Positions 35,132-43,927 of a DNA stretch of 64,000 nucleotides are shown here, piece by piece. The notes beneath the pieces were generated by a model. The model made no database searches, was not told where the DNA came from, and was given only the letters and a program-made list of their open reading frames with translations. Both the position numbers and the translations under genes were made by a program. Each line of letters opens with the position of its first letter. The stretch's first letter is position 1. The stretch spans positions 1-64,000 of the forward strand of contig JBFWUW010000029.1 of NCBI GenBank assembly GCA_050247075.1, read 5' to 3'. The DNA comes from JBFWUW01 sp050247075 (GTDB lineage: Bacteria > Planctomycetota > Planctomycetia > Pirellulales > JBFWUW01).

Positions 35132-35848
35132 ATGCAGATTTGGCCAGCTATCGACTTGCGCGGTGGAAAGTGCGTTCGCCTGAGGCAGGGCGACTACAAC
35201 CGCGAAACCGTGTTCGACGACGACCCCGCCGCCGTGGCGCGACGGTTCGTGGCGTCGGGTGCCAGGCACTTGCATCTGGTTGATTTGGATGGTGCCCGAC
35301 AAGGCCGGCCTGGCAACTTGGAGAGCGTCTGCGCCATTCTGGCCGCGGTCGATATTCCGTGCGAACTTGGCGGCGGCATCCGCGACGAAAAGACCATCGC
35401 CGAACTGCTCGACTTGGGCCTGTCGCGGCTGGTGATTGGCACCAAGGCTCTCAAGGAACCCGATTGGTTCCAAGAGATGTGCCGCCGTTTTCCCGACAAA
35501 TTGGCCGTGGGGATCGACGCCCGCAATGGCCGCGTGGCGACCGACGGCTGGCTGGAAACCAGCGACGTGCTGGCGACGGAGTTGGTGCAAACGCTGCTCG
35601 AACTTCCCCTGGCGGCGATTATCTACACCGACATTGCCACCGACGGCATGATGGCCGGTCCCAACGTGGCGGCCATGGCCGAGATGCAACGCGCCGTGAG
35701 CATTCCGGTGATTGCATCGGGCGGAGTGACCACGCGCAACGATGTGGCGGCCCTGGCAGCCGTGCCAATGGCGGGCTGCATCGTCGGTCGCGCCTTGTAC
35801 GAAGGAACTTTATCGATGGAGGATGCGCTCATCGCGGCAAGAAAGTGA
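35132..35848 (+). CDS. hisA: Phosphoribosylformimino-AICAR-P isomerase HisA
   Basis: The 238-residue TIM-barrel enzyme catalyses the fourth step of histidine synthesis, opening ProFAR to PRFAR. Catalytic Asp8 (PAIDLRGGKCVRL), D129 (AVGIDARNGRVATDGW) and D171 (IYTDIATDGMMAGPN) are present, together with HLVDLDGARQGRPGN and IASGGVTTRNDV phosphate-binding loops. ATG 35132 starts at the conserved N-terminus; the ATG at 35102 adds ten non-family residues. No other his biosynthesis gene lies nearby; hisS is 21 kb away. Confidence 0.95.
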   Translation: MQIWPAIDLRGGKCVRLRQGDYNRETVFDDDPAAVARRFVASGARHLHLVDLDGARQGRPGNLESVCAILAAVDIPCELGGGIRDEKTIAELLDLGLSRLVIGTKALKEPDWFQEMCRRFPDKLAVGIDARNGRVATDGWLETSDVLATELVQTLLELPLAAIIYTDIATDGMMAGPNVAAMAEMQRAVSIPVIASGGVTTRNDVAALAAVPMAGCIVGRALYEGTLSMEDALIAARK

Positions 35849-35851
35849 GGA

Positions 35852-35980
35852 AGTTTTCAGTTCTCAGTTCTTGAGCGCGGGCCCCTAGCCAGAATTTGGC
35901 AATTATCCATTTCCGATTTTCCGCCACCCAAGCCAACCAACCGCATACTGAACACTCACAACTGACAACTGCATACCATG
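35852..35980. repeat. 7-bp-period repeat tracts between hisA and the EF-G-like gene
   Basis: AGTTTTC, AGTTCTC, AGTTCTT follow hisA, and ACTGAAC, ACTCACA, ACTGACA, ACTGCAT occur near 35946-35976. Units are seven bases long with variations. The same CAACTGA-type unit recurs at 59600-59658. Confidence 0.7.
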
Positions 35981-36024
35981 TAAGCGCCCATTGACACCCG
36001 GCCCACCCTTTCCCAGGAACCACC

Positions 36025-38124
36025 ATGTCAAAGTACAACGTCAGTGATATTCGCAACATTGCTTTTTGCGGGCACGGGCACTCGGGCAAAACTTCGTTGG
36101 CCGACAAGTTGGTGAACAAGACCGGCGCGGTCACTCGGCCGGCCAATGTGGACGAGGGGACCAGCATCTGCGATTTCGACCCTGACGAAAAGCAGCACAA
36201 GTACACGATTGAAACCAGCCTGGTCCACTTTGACCATGGCGGCAAGCACTTTCATGTGCTGGATACGCCTGGCTACCCGGACTTCATCGGCCAGACTGTT
36301 TCGGCCTTGCGCGCGGTCGATAATGCGGTCATCGTTATCAACGCCCATGCCGGCATCGAGGTGAATACCCGCCGCACCTTTCAAGAGGCGGGCAAGGCGG
36401 GCCTGGGCCGGTTCATCGTCATCAGCAAACTCGACACCGAGAACATCGACTTCGCCAAACTGCTGGAGAACATTCAAAAGACCTTTGGCGACCACTGCAT
36501 CCCCTTCAACGTGCCGCTCGGCTTGAGCCACGATTTCCGCGGCGTGGCCAGCACGCTGGCCCCGCCGGCGGACGTACAAGGGGCCGCGGCCGATGTCTCC
36601 GCGATTGGCGAAACCTTGCTCGAAACAATTATCGAAGGAGACGAGGAGGTCATGGCCCGTTACTTCGAGGGAACCCAGCCCACCCCAGAGGAAGTCACGT
36701 GGCTGGCCATCGACGCGATTGCCGAAGGCCGACTGATTCCCATCGTCTGTGTGTCGACCAAGTTAGATATCGGCCTGCAAGAGTTATTGGACTTGCTGGT
36801 GCGGTATGGCCTGCCCGCCGACCGAATCGCCCGCACCGCCAAAGCCGCCGACGGCAGCCAGGTCACGGTTGCCGCCGATCCGGCGGGGCCTTTGCTGGCC
36901 CAGGTCTTTAAGACCCGCATCGATCCATTTGTGCAAAAACTAAGCTACATACGGGTCTTTTCCGGAGGATTCAAGAAAGACGAAGGGGTGCATGTGTCGG
37001 GTGCCCGCAAGAACATCAAGCTGACCCAGCCGTTGACGATGCAAGGGGCGGAGAGCCATCCGGTCGATGCGGCCTGCGCGGGTGAAATCGTGGCGCTAGC
37101 CAAAATGGATGAAATGCATACCGGCTGCACGTTGGGTGATCTGGTCATGCCGCCGATTGCCTTTCCCACGCCCATGGCGGGCTTGGCCGTCACGCCGCAC
37201 AAGCATGGCGACGAAGCCAAGCTTTCTAACGCCTTGCACAAATTGGTGGAGGAAGAGCCCACGCTCAAGATTGAACTCGACTCGCAGACCAAGGAAATGG
37301 TCATGACCGGCATGAGCGAGTTGCACTTGCAGATTTTGCGTGAACGCTTGAAACGGCGCGACAAGGTCGAAGTCGATACCAAGGAACCGAAGATTCCCTA
37401 CCGCGAGACGATTCAACAGCCAGCGGAGGGAAGCTACCGCCACAAGAAACAGTCGGGCGGCCGCGGCCAATTTGGCGAGGTCCACATCCGAATGTTTCCT
37501 CTGCCAGGCGGAACCAACATCGAAGAATACGCCACCAAAGAGCGTTTCCATTCCATGCGGGCGCACCACTACGACCCGGTGAACAACTTCTTGTGGATCG
37601 ACTCGATCGTGGGGGGCACAATCCCCAACAACTTTTTACCGGCCGTGGAGAAAGGTTTTAAGGAGCGCATGGCTCGCGGCGTGATTGCCGGCCACCAGGT
37701 GCAGAATGTCTGCGTCGAGGTCCATTTTGGCAAATACCACGACGTGGATAGTTCCGAGGCGGCCTTTAAGACCGCCGGAGCGATGGCCTTCCGCGATGTC
37801 TTTCTGACGGCGAAACCTAGCCTGCTAGAACCGCATGTGATTTTGCATGTGACCATTCCCAGCAACAAACTGGGAGATATCACCAGCGATTTCTCCAGCC
37901 GCCGCGGCCGCGTACTGGGCATGGACTCGGCGGGTGGCGACATGCAGACGATTACGGCCGAGGTTCCCTTGGCCGAAGTGACGACTTACGCCCGCAGCCT
38001 CTCCAGTATGACCGGCGGCCAAGGCAGCTACACCATGGAGTTTAGCCACTACGACCTGGTGCCGGGCAACGTGCAACGCGAGATTATTGAGAAGTCGGCC
38101 ATGAAGGAGGAAGAGGAGGAATAG
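36025..38124 (+). CDS. Elongation factor G-like GTPase (FusA2-type paralogue)
   Basis: The 699-residue protein has EF-G architecture: a G domain (about 1-275), domain II (about 300-385), domain III, domain IV with GGRGQFGEVHIRMFPLPGG, and domain V with VPLAEVTTYARSLSSMTGGQ. The G1 loop is GHGHSGKT (16-23) rather than GHIDAGKT, G3 is DTPGYPDF (80-87), and G4 is SKLD (134-137) in place of NKxD. These changes and the sequence QTVSALRAVDNAVIVINAHAG fit the second, non-canonical EF-G group present in many bacteria rather than housekeeping FusA. Its role (ribosome-linked GTPase) is not settled. Confidence 0.88.
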   Translation: MSKYNVSDIRNIAFCGHGHSGKTSLADKLVNKTGAVTRPANVDEGTSICDFDPDEKQHKYTIETSLVHFDHGGKHFHVLDTPGYPDFIGQTVSALRAVDNAVIVINAHAGIEVNTRRTFQEAGKAGLGRFIVISKLDTENIDFAKLLENIQKTFGDHCIPFNVPLGLSHDFRGVASTLAPPADVQGAAADVSAIGETLLETIIEGDEEVMARYFEGTQPTPEEVTWLAIDAIAEGRLIPIVCVSTKLDIGLQELLDLLVRYGLPADRIARTAKAADGSQVTVAADPAGPLLAQVFKTRIDPFVQKLSYIRVFSGGFKKDEGVHVSGARKNIKLTQPLTMQGAESHPVDAACAGEIVALAKMDEMHTGCTLGDLVMPPIAFPTPMAGLAVTPHKHGDEAKLSNALHKLVEEEPTLKIELDSQTKEMVMTGMSELHLQILRERLKRRDKVEVDTKEPKIPYRETIQQPAEGSYRHKKQSGGRGQFGEVHIRMFPLPGGTNIEEYATKERFHSMRAHHYDPVNNFLWIDSIVGGTIPNNFLPAVEKGFKERMARGVIAGHQVQNVCVEVHFGKYHDVDSSEAAFKTAGAMAFRDVFLTAKPSLLEPHVILHVTIPSNKLGDITSDFSSRRGRVLGMDSAGGDMQTITAEVPLAEVTTYARSLSSMTGGQGSYTMEFSHYDLVPGNVQREIIEKSAMKEEEEE

Positions 38125-38422
38125 CGCTGGATTTTTTTAACCGGCTGGGCTTGAACGGCGTATCGAGCCAAAGGCGCTTGTCCCGGCGGACGCGCGTGGT
38201 TTGGCTTCGATGATACGAATACTCACCAGTAGGTAGTTTGGCATCGAGTCGTTTATACGGCCTTACAGGGGGGAGGCGAGACGTATTGGATTATGGATGG
38301 GGGTTGTAGGGCCAGTTGCGTTCCCGTTGGCAAGTTTTCGGGCATGTTTTTTCGCCTGCGCCGAAACACGATGTAAGTTTTTCATGAATTAGGGGCAGTC
38401 TTTCTCACATATAGAGGGCAAA
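38125..38422. other. Intergenic gap before the PilZ gene
   Basis: About 300 bases with no gene. TTTTTTTAA follows the EF-G-like stop but no stem precedes it. No convincing promoter was found. Confidence 0.4.
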
Positions 38423-38779
38423 ATGGGCAGTTTCTTAGCGGATTCGACACAAGAACTCCAACAATTCGCCATCGAGCGGTTGGTGCATGCGGCCAGTCGC
38501 GGAGATGACCGACGCGAAGCCGAACGGTTTCCATACTTTCAGCCGGTCGAGATCGCGGGCGGCAAGCAGCCGGACGGCAGTTGGATGTTCATTCGAGAGG
38601 TCTCTCAATCTGGCATTGGGCTGGTGCATAACCAATCGCTCGATTGCGGCCAAGTCGTTCTGGCCATTCAGGACGAGAGTGGGCAGGCCATGGAGCTGCC
38701 GACTGAGATTCTCTGGTGCAGGCCCTGTGAGAATGGCCTGTTTATCAGCGGCGGGCGGTTTGTAACGAGCGCTCGGTAG
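38423..38779 (+). CDS. PilZ domain protein, likely c-di-GMP binding
   Basis: The 118-residue protein is mostly one PilZ domain. The two c-di-GMP contacts are recognisable: the Arg-rich RREAERFPYFQPV (RxxxR) at about 30-42 and EVSQSGIGLVH (xSxxG) about 25 residues later, followed by beta strands ending ILWCRPCENGLFISGGRF. Such single-domain proteins relay c-di-GMP to motility, pili or polysaccharide systems. The pilus clusters lie on either side but are not adjacent, so a link is inference only. A terminator-like hairpin follows. Confidence 0.85.
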   Translation: MGSFLADSTQELQQFAIERLVHAASRGDDRREAERFPYFQPVEIAGGKQPDGSWMFIREVSQSGIGLVHNQSLDCGQVVLAIQDESGQAMELPTEILWCRPCENGLFISGGRFVTSAR

Positions 38780-38833
38780 TCGATGTGCCGGCCGCCTCCT
38801 GGCAAGAATTCGAGAGCCGGTCAACGATAGCGA

Positions 38834-38873
38834 CTGTAGGAGGCGATTCCACCGCCTCCTACAGTTCTTTTTT
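38834..38873. terminator. Hairpin terminator built from a TGTAGGAGG repeat
   Basis: CTGTAGGAGGCG (38834-38845) and CGCCTCCTACAG (38853-38864) form a perfect 12-bp stem with a 7-nt loop, followed by TTCTTTTTTCT. It lies between the convergent PilZ and SUFU-like genes, 55 bp after the PilZ stop. The stem is the minimal palindromic form of the dispersed TGTAGGAGG family, here placed where it can end PilZ transcription. Confidence 0.7.
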
Positions 38874-39983
38874 CTACATCGGCTGGCGTTGCCGAATCGT
38901 GACGCCGAGACCGGCGGCTTGCAGCCTGGTCCACAACTCGGCCGAGCCATGCTCCTCGGCAAACGTGCGTTCTTCGGCCGTGATCGGAACGCACCACAGC
39001 ACATTCACGGGATCGCCGCGCATGTCGGGCAAGGCCGGTCGAGGAGCATCTGACGCATCGGATACGAACAGCACGCAAGGAAAAGCGTCGCCGCCAAACG
39101 TCGCCGGTGTGGCTTCACAGGGCATCGTGTGGCCGTCTCCCAAGAACGTAAAGTAATGCCACGGCAACGCGCTTTGGGCGGAAATCCAGCCCGCCAGCCG
39201 TTTTAGTTCTTCCTCCGGACAAGACCGGTCGAAGGCCGCGGCAAACTCCACACGGCGGCGCGGCCGCGGATCCTCGTAGGCCATTTCCACGCCCGGTTGC
39301 GGCAACAGCGAGACGCCAATCGTGGTCAGAACAAACCGGTCGGGCCGGTCGAACCGCAGTAGCGCCTTCGGGGGCCACAGGCCGCCGTCGATAGCATAAT
39401 ATTTGGTTGAGGGGCCGAGCAGTTTTTCCCAGGCCTCGACTTGGGCATCGCGAATTCTTGTCCAGTAATTCTCGTCGAGCCATTCGTCCCAAAACTCCTC
39501 GGCACGGTCAATCCTTTCTTGAACCGTCTCCGCCGTGGGAAGCGGCCAACACAGCAGCGACTCTTTCGCGCAATCGCGCGCATAGCCCACAAAGTCGCCA
39601 ATCAAGCCGGACCAGGCCGGAATGACAGCCAGCACGTCGTCATCATCCAGCAGCGCCGCCCCGTCCCCCTCCTCGAACCAAACGATCCGCAACGTGCGTG
39701 GATCGAGCGGTTCCCCCGATTCCCTATCAACGCAATACTCGCCTGGCAGCAACATTCCACGGTCGGATTGGGCATTTTGCGATTCGTAATCGTCGGGCGC
39801 TGGCAGTCGATTACGCACCCAGCAAGACTTGATCTTTGTGTCGGGGTGCTGGGCTTGCTCGACAAAGTTGAGATAGAAATAAATCGTGCGGCCATCATCC
39901 TCCACGACAGCCTGAACTTTGCCGTGCGGTGAAATGTCGGTCAGGAGGATATTGTCGTCAGACATGGGGGTTTCAATTTTCAT
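38874..39983 (-). CDS. SUFU-like (suppressor of fused) domain protein
   Basis: The 369-residue protein has an acidic N-terminal region (about 1-170) without a recognised family and a C-terminal SUFU-type domain (about 185-365): RFVLTTIGVSLLPQPGVEMA, RVEFAAAFDRSCPEEELKRL, ALPWHYFTFLGDGHTMPC, VNVLWCVPITAEERTFAEEH. Bacterial SUFU proteins are thought to be immunity or protein-interaction domains around polymorphic toxins; no toxin-like gene is adjacent. No signal peptide is present. ATG 39965 is an alternative start. Confidence 0.72.
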   Translation of the reverse strand: MKIETPMSDDNILLTDISPHGKVQAVVEDDGRTIYFYLNFVEQAQHPDTKIKSCWVRNRLPAPDDYESQNAQSDRGMLLPGEYCVDRESGEPLDPRTLRIVWFEEGDGAALLDDDDVLAVIPAWSGLIGDFVGYARDCAKESLLCWPLPTAETVQERIDRAEEFWDEWLDENYWTRIRDAQVEAWEKLLGPSTKYYAIDGGLWPPKALLRFDRPDRFVLTTIGVSLLPQPGVEMAYEDPRPRRRVEFAAAFDRSCPEEELKRLAGWISAQSALPWHYFTFLGDGHTMPCEATPATFGGDAFPCVLFVSDASDAPRPALPDMRGDPVNVLWCVPITAEERTFAEEHGSAELWTRLQAAGLGVTIRQRQPM

Positions 39984-40193
39984 TGTTCAGAATTTCGCCC
40001 TTCCCCCAACTTATCTGTGCTGGGTGCGCCATTCAAACGCCTGGCGGCAAGTTGATTCTACGAAAAGAAGCCGTTGATTGCCTTGGTCTGAAAAATCCCC
40101 AGTTGGCGCTTGCGGTTGCCCGTTGCCGCTCGCACAATCAACGCTCTCGCGCGATTGATCTTCATTCCCCGCGTTACGGCGGGGGCAGACCGC

Positions 40194-41732
40194 ATGCTGG
40201 CCAAACTGCAAACGTTTTCACTGTTAGGAATCGACGCTCTGCCGGTCGAGGTCGAGGTGGACGTTTCCGACGCCGCTTTGCCCAAGACGGTCCTGGTGGG
40301 CTTGGCCGAGGCGGCCGTCAAGGAAAGCACGCACCGCGTGGAGCGGGCCTTGGCCAACTCCGGCTTTCAGCGGCCGCAAGGCCGCACGGTGATCAACCTT
40401 TCGCCCGCGGAACTGCCAAAGCAAGCCGCCTCGTTCGACCTGCCAATTTCGCTGGGCATTTTAATCGGCAGCGGGCAGATGATCTCGGATCGGCTGGAAC
40501 AATACGCCGTGATCGGCGAACTGGCCCTGGATGGGCACACGCGCCCCACGCGCGGTGCCCTATCGATTGCTATGGCCGCCGCCCGCCAGGGCCACCTGCG
40601 CGGCATCCTGGTTCCGGCGGAAAGCGCCGGTGAAGCCGCGGTCGTCGAAGGGATCGAAGTTATCGCCGTCTCCAGCCTGGCCCAGGCGGTGGGCTTTTTG
40701 GTGGGGCAGATCGACATTGAACCGACTCCGCCGCGCGTCGAGGAACTGTTCAGCCAGTTGGCCCATTACGAAGTGGACTTCGCCGACGTCCGCGGCCAAG
40801 AACTGGCCAAACGGGCGCTGACGATTGCCGCCGCCGGTTCGCACAATATCTTGATGCTCGGCCCTCCAGGCTCCGGCAAGACGATGCTGGCGAAAAGACT
40901 GCCGACAATCTTGCCCGACCTGACGCCTGGCGAATCGGTGGAAACCACCCGTATTTACAGTTCGGTCGGGCTGCTGCCCGCCGGCCAGCCGTTGCTGGCC
41001 GTGCGGCCTTTTCGCAGCCCGCACCATACCATTAGCGACGCGGGCCTGGTCGGGGGCGGGTCGGTCCCCGCGCCGGGCGAGATCTCGCTGTCCCACAACG
41101 GGGTGTTGTTTCTGGACGAACTGCCGGAGTTCAACCGTCGCACGCTGGAAGTCTTGCGGCAACCGCTGGAGGATGGCAATGTCACCATCAGCCGGGCACT
41201 TTCCAGTACGACCTTTCCCAGCAGCTTCATGCTGATTGCGGCTCTTAACCCTTGCCCCTGTGGCTATCGAAACGATCCGCGGCGGCAATGCCATTGCAGC
41301 GTTCCGCAGATCGAACGCTATATGGCCAAAATCTCGGGACCGTTGCTGGACCGCATTGATATCCATCTGGAAGTCCCCGCCGTGCCGTTCAAGGAACTCA
41401 GCAGCACAACACCCGGCACGTCGAGCGCCAGCATGCGCGAGCAGGTCGTCCAGGCGCGGGCCGTGCAAAAAGAGCGATTCGCGGGCACGCGTGTTCGCCA
41501 AAACGCCAAAATGGGGCACCGCCAAATTCGTACACATTGCGTGTTGGACGCTGAAGGCCAAAGCCTGCTTAAGGCTACACTGACGGAATTGGGGCTCTCG
41601 GCCCGGGCGCACGACAAGATCTTGCGTGTAGCCCGCACGATTGCCGACCTCGACCGTAGCGACAAGATCTTGCCGCAACACGTCAGCGAGGCGATCAATT
41701 ACCGCATGCTGGATCGGCAAATGTGGACCTGA
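40194..41732 (+). CDS. comM: YifB/ComM family Mg-chelatase-like AAA+ ATPase
   Basis: The 512-residue protein matches ComM in length and order: an N-terminal Lon-protease-like fold domain (about 1-165; LLGIDALPVEVEVDVSDAAL, VINLSPAELPKQAASFDLPI), the AAA+ core with Walker A GPPGSGKT (223-230), GGGSVPAPGEISLSHNGVLF and Walker B LDELPEF, the cysteine patch NPCPCGYRNDPRRQCHC and a C-terminal helical lid. ComM is a hexameric branch-migration helicase that helps integrate DNA taken up by natural transformation. ATG 40194 is chosen over an upstream ATG because the family begins MLAKLQTFSLLGID. The downstream pilus genes would fit DNA uptake, though this is inference. Confidence 0.92.
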   Translation: MLAKLQTFSLLGIDALPVEVEVDVSDAALPKTVLVGLAEAAVKESTHRVERALANSGFQRPQGRTVINLSPAELPKQAASFDLPISLGILIGSGQMISDRLEQYAVIGELALDGHTRPTRGALSIAMAAARQGHLRGILVPAESAGEAAVVEGIEVIAVSSLAQAVGFLVGQIDIEPTPPRVEELFSQLAHYEVDFADVRGQELAKRALTIAAAGSHNILMLGPPGSGKTMLAKRLPTILPDLTPGESVETTRIYSSVGLLPAGQPLLAVRPFRSPHHTISDAGLVGGGSVPAPGEISLSHNGVLFLDELPEFNRRTLEVLRQPLEDGNVTISRALSSTTFPSSFMLIAALNPCPCGYRNDPRRQCHCSVPQIERYMAKISGPLLDRIDIHLEVPAVPFKELSSTTPGTSSASMREQVVQARAVQKERFAGTRVRQNAKMGHRQIRTHCVLDAEGQSLLKATLTELGLSARAHDKILRVARTIADLDRSDKILPQHVSEAINYRMLDRQMWT

Positions 41733-41757
41733 GCCGCTGCTTCCAGTTGGCGTTTGA

Positions 41758-41786
41758 TTGACATCGCTAGTTGGCAGGGTTAATTT
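41758..41786 (+). promoter_or_regulatory. Sigma70-like promoter of the pilB-pilT-pilC cluster
   Basis: TTGACA (41758-41763), a 17-bp spacer and TAATTT (41781-41786) give a near-ideal -35/-10 pair. The start point would be near 41793, about 110 nt before the pilB ATG at 41903. Confidence 0.6.
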
Positions 41787-41902
41787 AGGGAATGTAGCCT
41801 TAGTCTAGGCATAAACGTGGTTTATGTCGTTGAGTGTCCCATTCGGGCGTTCGCCCCGGCTCGATCTGACTTTCTTCCTTTCACGCCCAGGGATCATCGT
41901 CC

Positions 41903-43612
41903 ATGGCGGCAGAGAATTTCGCTCAACTCCTTATCCGACAGGGGATTATCAGCCTGGACCAATTGGCCGAGGCCGAGCGTATGTCGCGGTCCTCGGATGT
42001 GCGGCTGCCAGACGCCCTGGAACGGCTAGGGTACGCCACTGGCGAGGAGATCATGCGGGCGGTGGCTCAAGAGCATGGTTTGCAATATATCGACATGGCC
42101 GAAGTGGTCGTGCCACCATCGGTGGTGGAGCTGGTTCCAGAGTCGGTGGCCCGCGAGAACGCCGTGCTGCCGATGGGCGAATCCGATGGCGTTTTAACGG
42201 TCATTATCAGCGATCCCTACGATGTCGATACGCTCGATAAACTGCGGTTTATTCTCGACCGCAAGATCGAAATCGCCCTGGCACCACGGGAAGCCATCTT
42301 AGAGGCGATTAACAAATGCTACGGCCAAACAGAGGCCGAAAGCCAAGACTCGATGCTGCAGGAGTTCACCGATACGGCCATCGACTTTACCGAGACGATG
42401 TCCGATTCTCAGGTCGTGTCGGAAACCGTGGACGAGACCAGCGCCCCCATCGTTCGGCTGGTTCACCTGATCATCTCCGAAGCGGTGCAACTCAGAGCCT
42501 CCGATATCCACGTTGAACCATTTGAAAATCGCGTTCGTGTGCGCTATCGAATTGACGGCATCCTGGTGGAACGGGACAGCCCTCCTCGACGACTGCTCAG
42601 CGCCATCCTGTCGCGTATTAAGATCCTAGGCAAAATGGACATTGCCGAGAGACGTCGCCCCCAGGACGGGCGGATCAAAATCACCGTGGGCGAAAAAGAC
42701 CTCGATCTTCGCGTGAGCGTGCTGCCCACCAACCACGGCCAGTCGGTGGTCATGCGCTTGTTGGACAAAGACAACATCAAGATCGGCCTCCGGCAATTGG
42801 GGTTGGCCGACGATGATTTTAGAACCTTCAAAAACCTGATTCGCCGTCCCAACGGAATTATCCTGGTAACCGGGCCAACCGGGTCGGGCAAGACAACATC
42901 GCTATATGCCGCGCTGAACGACCTGAATCGGCCTGACAAGAAGATCATCACGGCCGAAGACCCCGTTGAGTACTACTTGCCAGGCATTAACCAAGTGCAG
43001 GTCGCGCATGGTATCGGGCTGGACTTCGCCCGCATCATTCGCGCCATGTTGCGTCAGGCACCCAATGTGATCTTGGTGGGGGAGATGCGAGATACCGAGA
43101 CGGCGGAGATGGGAATTCAAGCTTCTCTGACTGGACACTTGGTTTTCAGTACTCTACATACGAACGATGCGCCCGGTGCTATTACGCGCATGATCGATAT
43201 GGGCGTGCCGCCATATCTGGTCGCCAGCAGCATTATTGCCGTCATGGCTCAGCGGCTCACCCGTGTTGTTTGCACAAAATGTAAACAACCGTACACACCC
43301 AGCGACTCCCTTCTGGAGACCGCCGGCGTCACTCCCGAGATGAGTAAGACGGCCACCTTTATGAAGGGGCGAGGGTGCGGTAACTGTGGAAAGTCTGGCT
43401 ACCGGGGCCGGTTGGGGCTGTACGAACTGATGCTAATGACGGGCAAAATTCGCGAGCAAGCGTTCCAAGGCGCCTCCTCACAAGAAATCAGAAAAACAGC
43501 CATATCTCAAGGCATGAAAACGCTTTACCGCGATGGATTGGCCAAAGCGATGAAAGGTGTCACGACCCTGGACGAGGTCTTCCGTGTCGCCAAGAAAACG
43601 GACGACGACTGA
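41903..43612 (+). CDS. pilB: Type IV pilus/type II secretion assembly ATPase PilB (copy 1)
   Basis: The 569-residue AAA-type ATPase powers pilus or pseudopilus extension. An N-terminal GspE/MshE-N domain (about 1-150) comes first. The motor has Walker A GPTGSGKTTS (from 324), an Asp box region AEDPVEYYLPGINQVQV, Walker B-like NVILVGEMRDTETAEM and the His box GHLVFSTLHTNDAPGAITR. The zinc tetracysteine of assembly ATPases is intact: C457/C460 (CTKCKQ) and the GCGNCGKSGYRGR pair. It is one of two PilB paralogues here, both 569 residues, separated by pilT. Confidence 0.93.
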   Translation: MAAENFAQLLIRQGIISLDQLAEAERMSRSSDVRLPDALERLGYATGEEIMRAVAQEHGLQYIDMAEVVVPPSVVELVPESVARENAVLPMGESDGVLTVIISDPYDVDTLDKLRFILDRKIEIALAPREAILEAINKCYGQTEAESQDSMLQEFTDTAIDFTETMSDSQVVSETVDETSAPIVRLVHLIISEAVQLRASDIHVEPFENRVRVRYRIDGILVERDSPPRRLLSAILSRIKILGKMDIAERRRPQDGRIKITVGEKDLDLRVSVLPTNHGQSVVMRLLDKDNIKIGLRQLGLADDDFRTFKNLIRRPNGIILVTGPTGSGKTTSLYAALNDLNRPDKKIITAEDPVEYYLPGINQVQVAHGIGLDFARIIRAMLRQAPNVILVGEMRDTETAEMGIQASLTGHLVFSTLHTNDAPGAITRMIDMGVPPYLVASSIIAVMAQRLTRVVCTKCKQPYTPSDSLLETAGVTPEMSKTATFMKGRGCGNCGKSGYRGRLGLYELMLMTGKIREQAFQGASSQEIRKTAISQGMKTLYRDGLAKAMKGVTTLDEVFRVAKKTDDD

Positions 43613-43927
43613 GCCGGCAACAGGTTCAGTGTGGCCGCGGCTATCCAGTCTACACGGCGCAAACCAAGCTTTGATTCCCCCTATTCAGATGATTTCAAAC
43701 TGACGACGCAAATATCCATGCAAAATGTATACATTACTTTTGAATTCGTTCGCTGATCGCTTTTACGGGGCTGCTTCGCTACTCAGGCGAACACACTTTC
43801 TTCATCGTAATTTTCCCCTCTTCATTTGGCTGCCAGCGCGGTACGTGCGAATAATCAACTCGTCGCGGGGAATGCATTCCCCGCGAAGCACGTCACGCCG
43901 GTCGCCGCATTTTAGAAAAGTCACATC
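43613..43927. other. Intergenic region between pilB and pilT with palindrome
   Basis: 315 bases without a gene. TATACATTAC near 43727 could be a -10 box but lacks a partner. The main feature is the 24-bp perfect palindrome at 43863-43886. Confidence 0.5.
43863..43886. promoter_or_regulatory. 24-bp perfect palindrome before pilT
   Basis: TCGCGGGGAATG followed directly by its reverse complement CATTCCCCGCGA makes a perfect 24-bp palindrome with no spacer, ending 41 bp before the pilT ATG. No T run follows. It could be an operator for a dimeric regulator or a leader stem-loop. Confidence 0.6.

Noticed and set aside
38325..38350. Sigma54-type promoter before the PilZ gene (TTGGCAAGTTTTCGGGC)
   Set aside because: A GG box is present but the GC element at -12 does not match at the required spacing.
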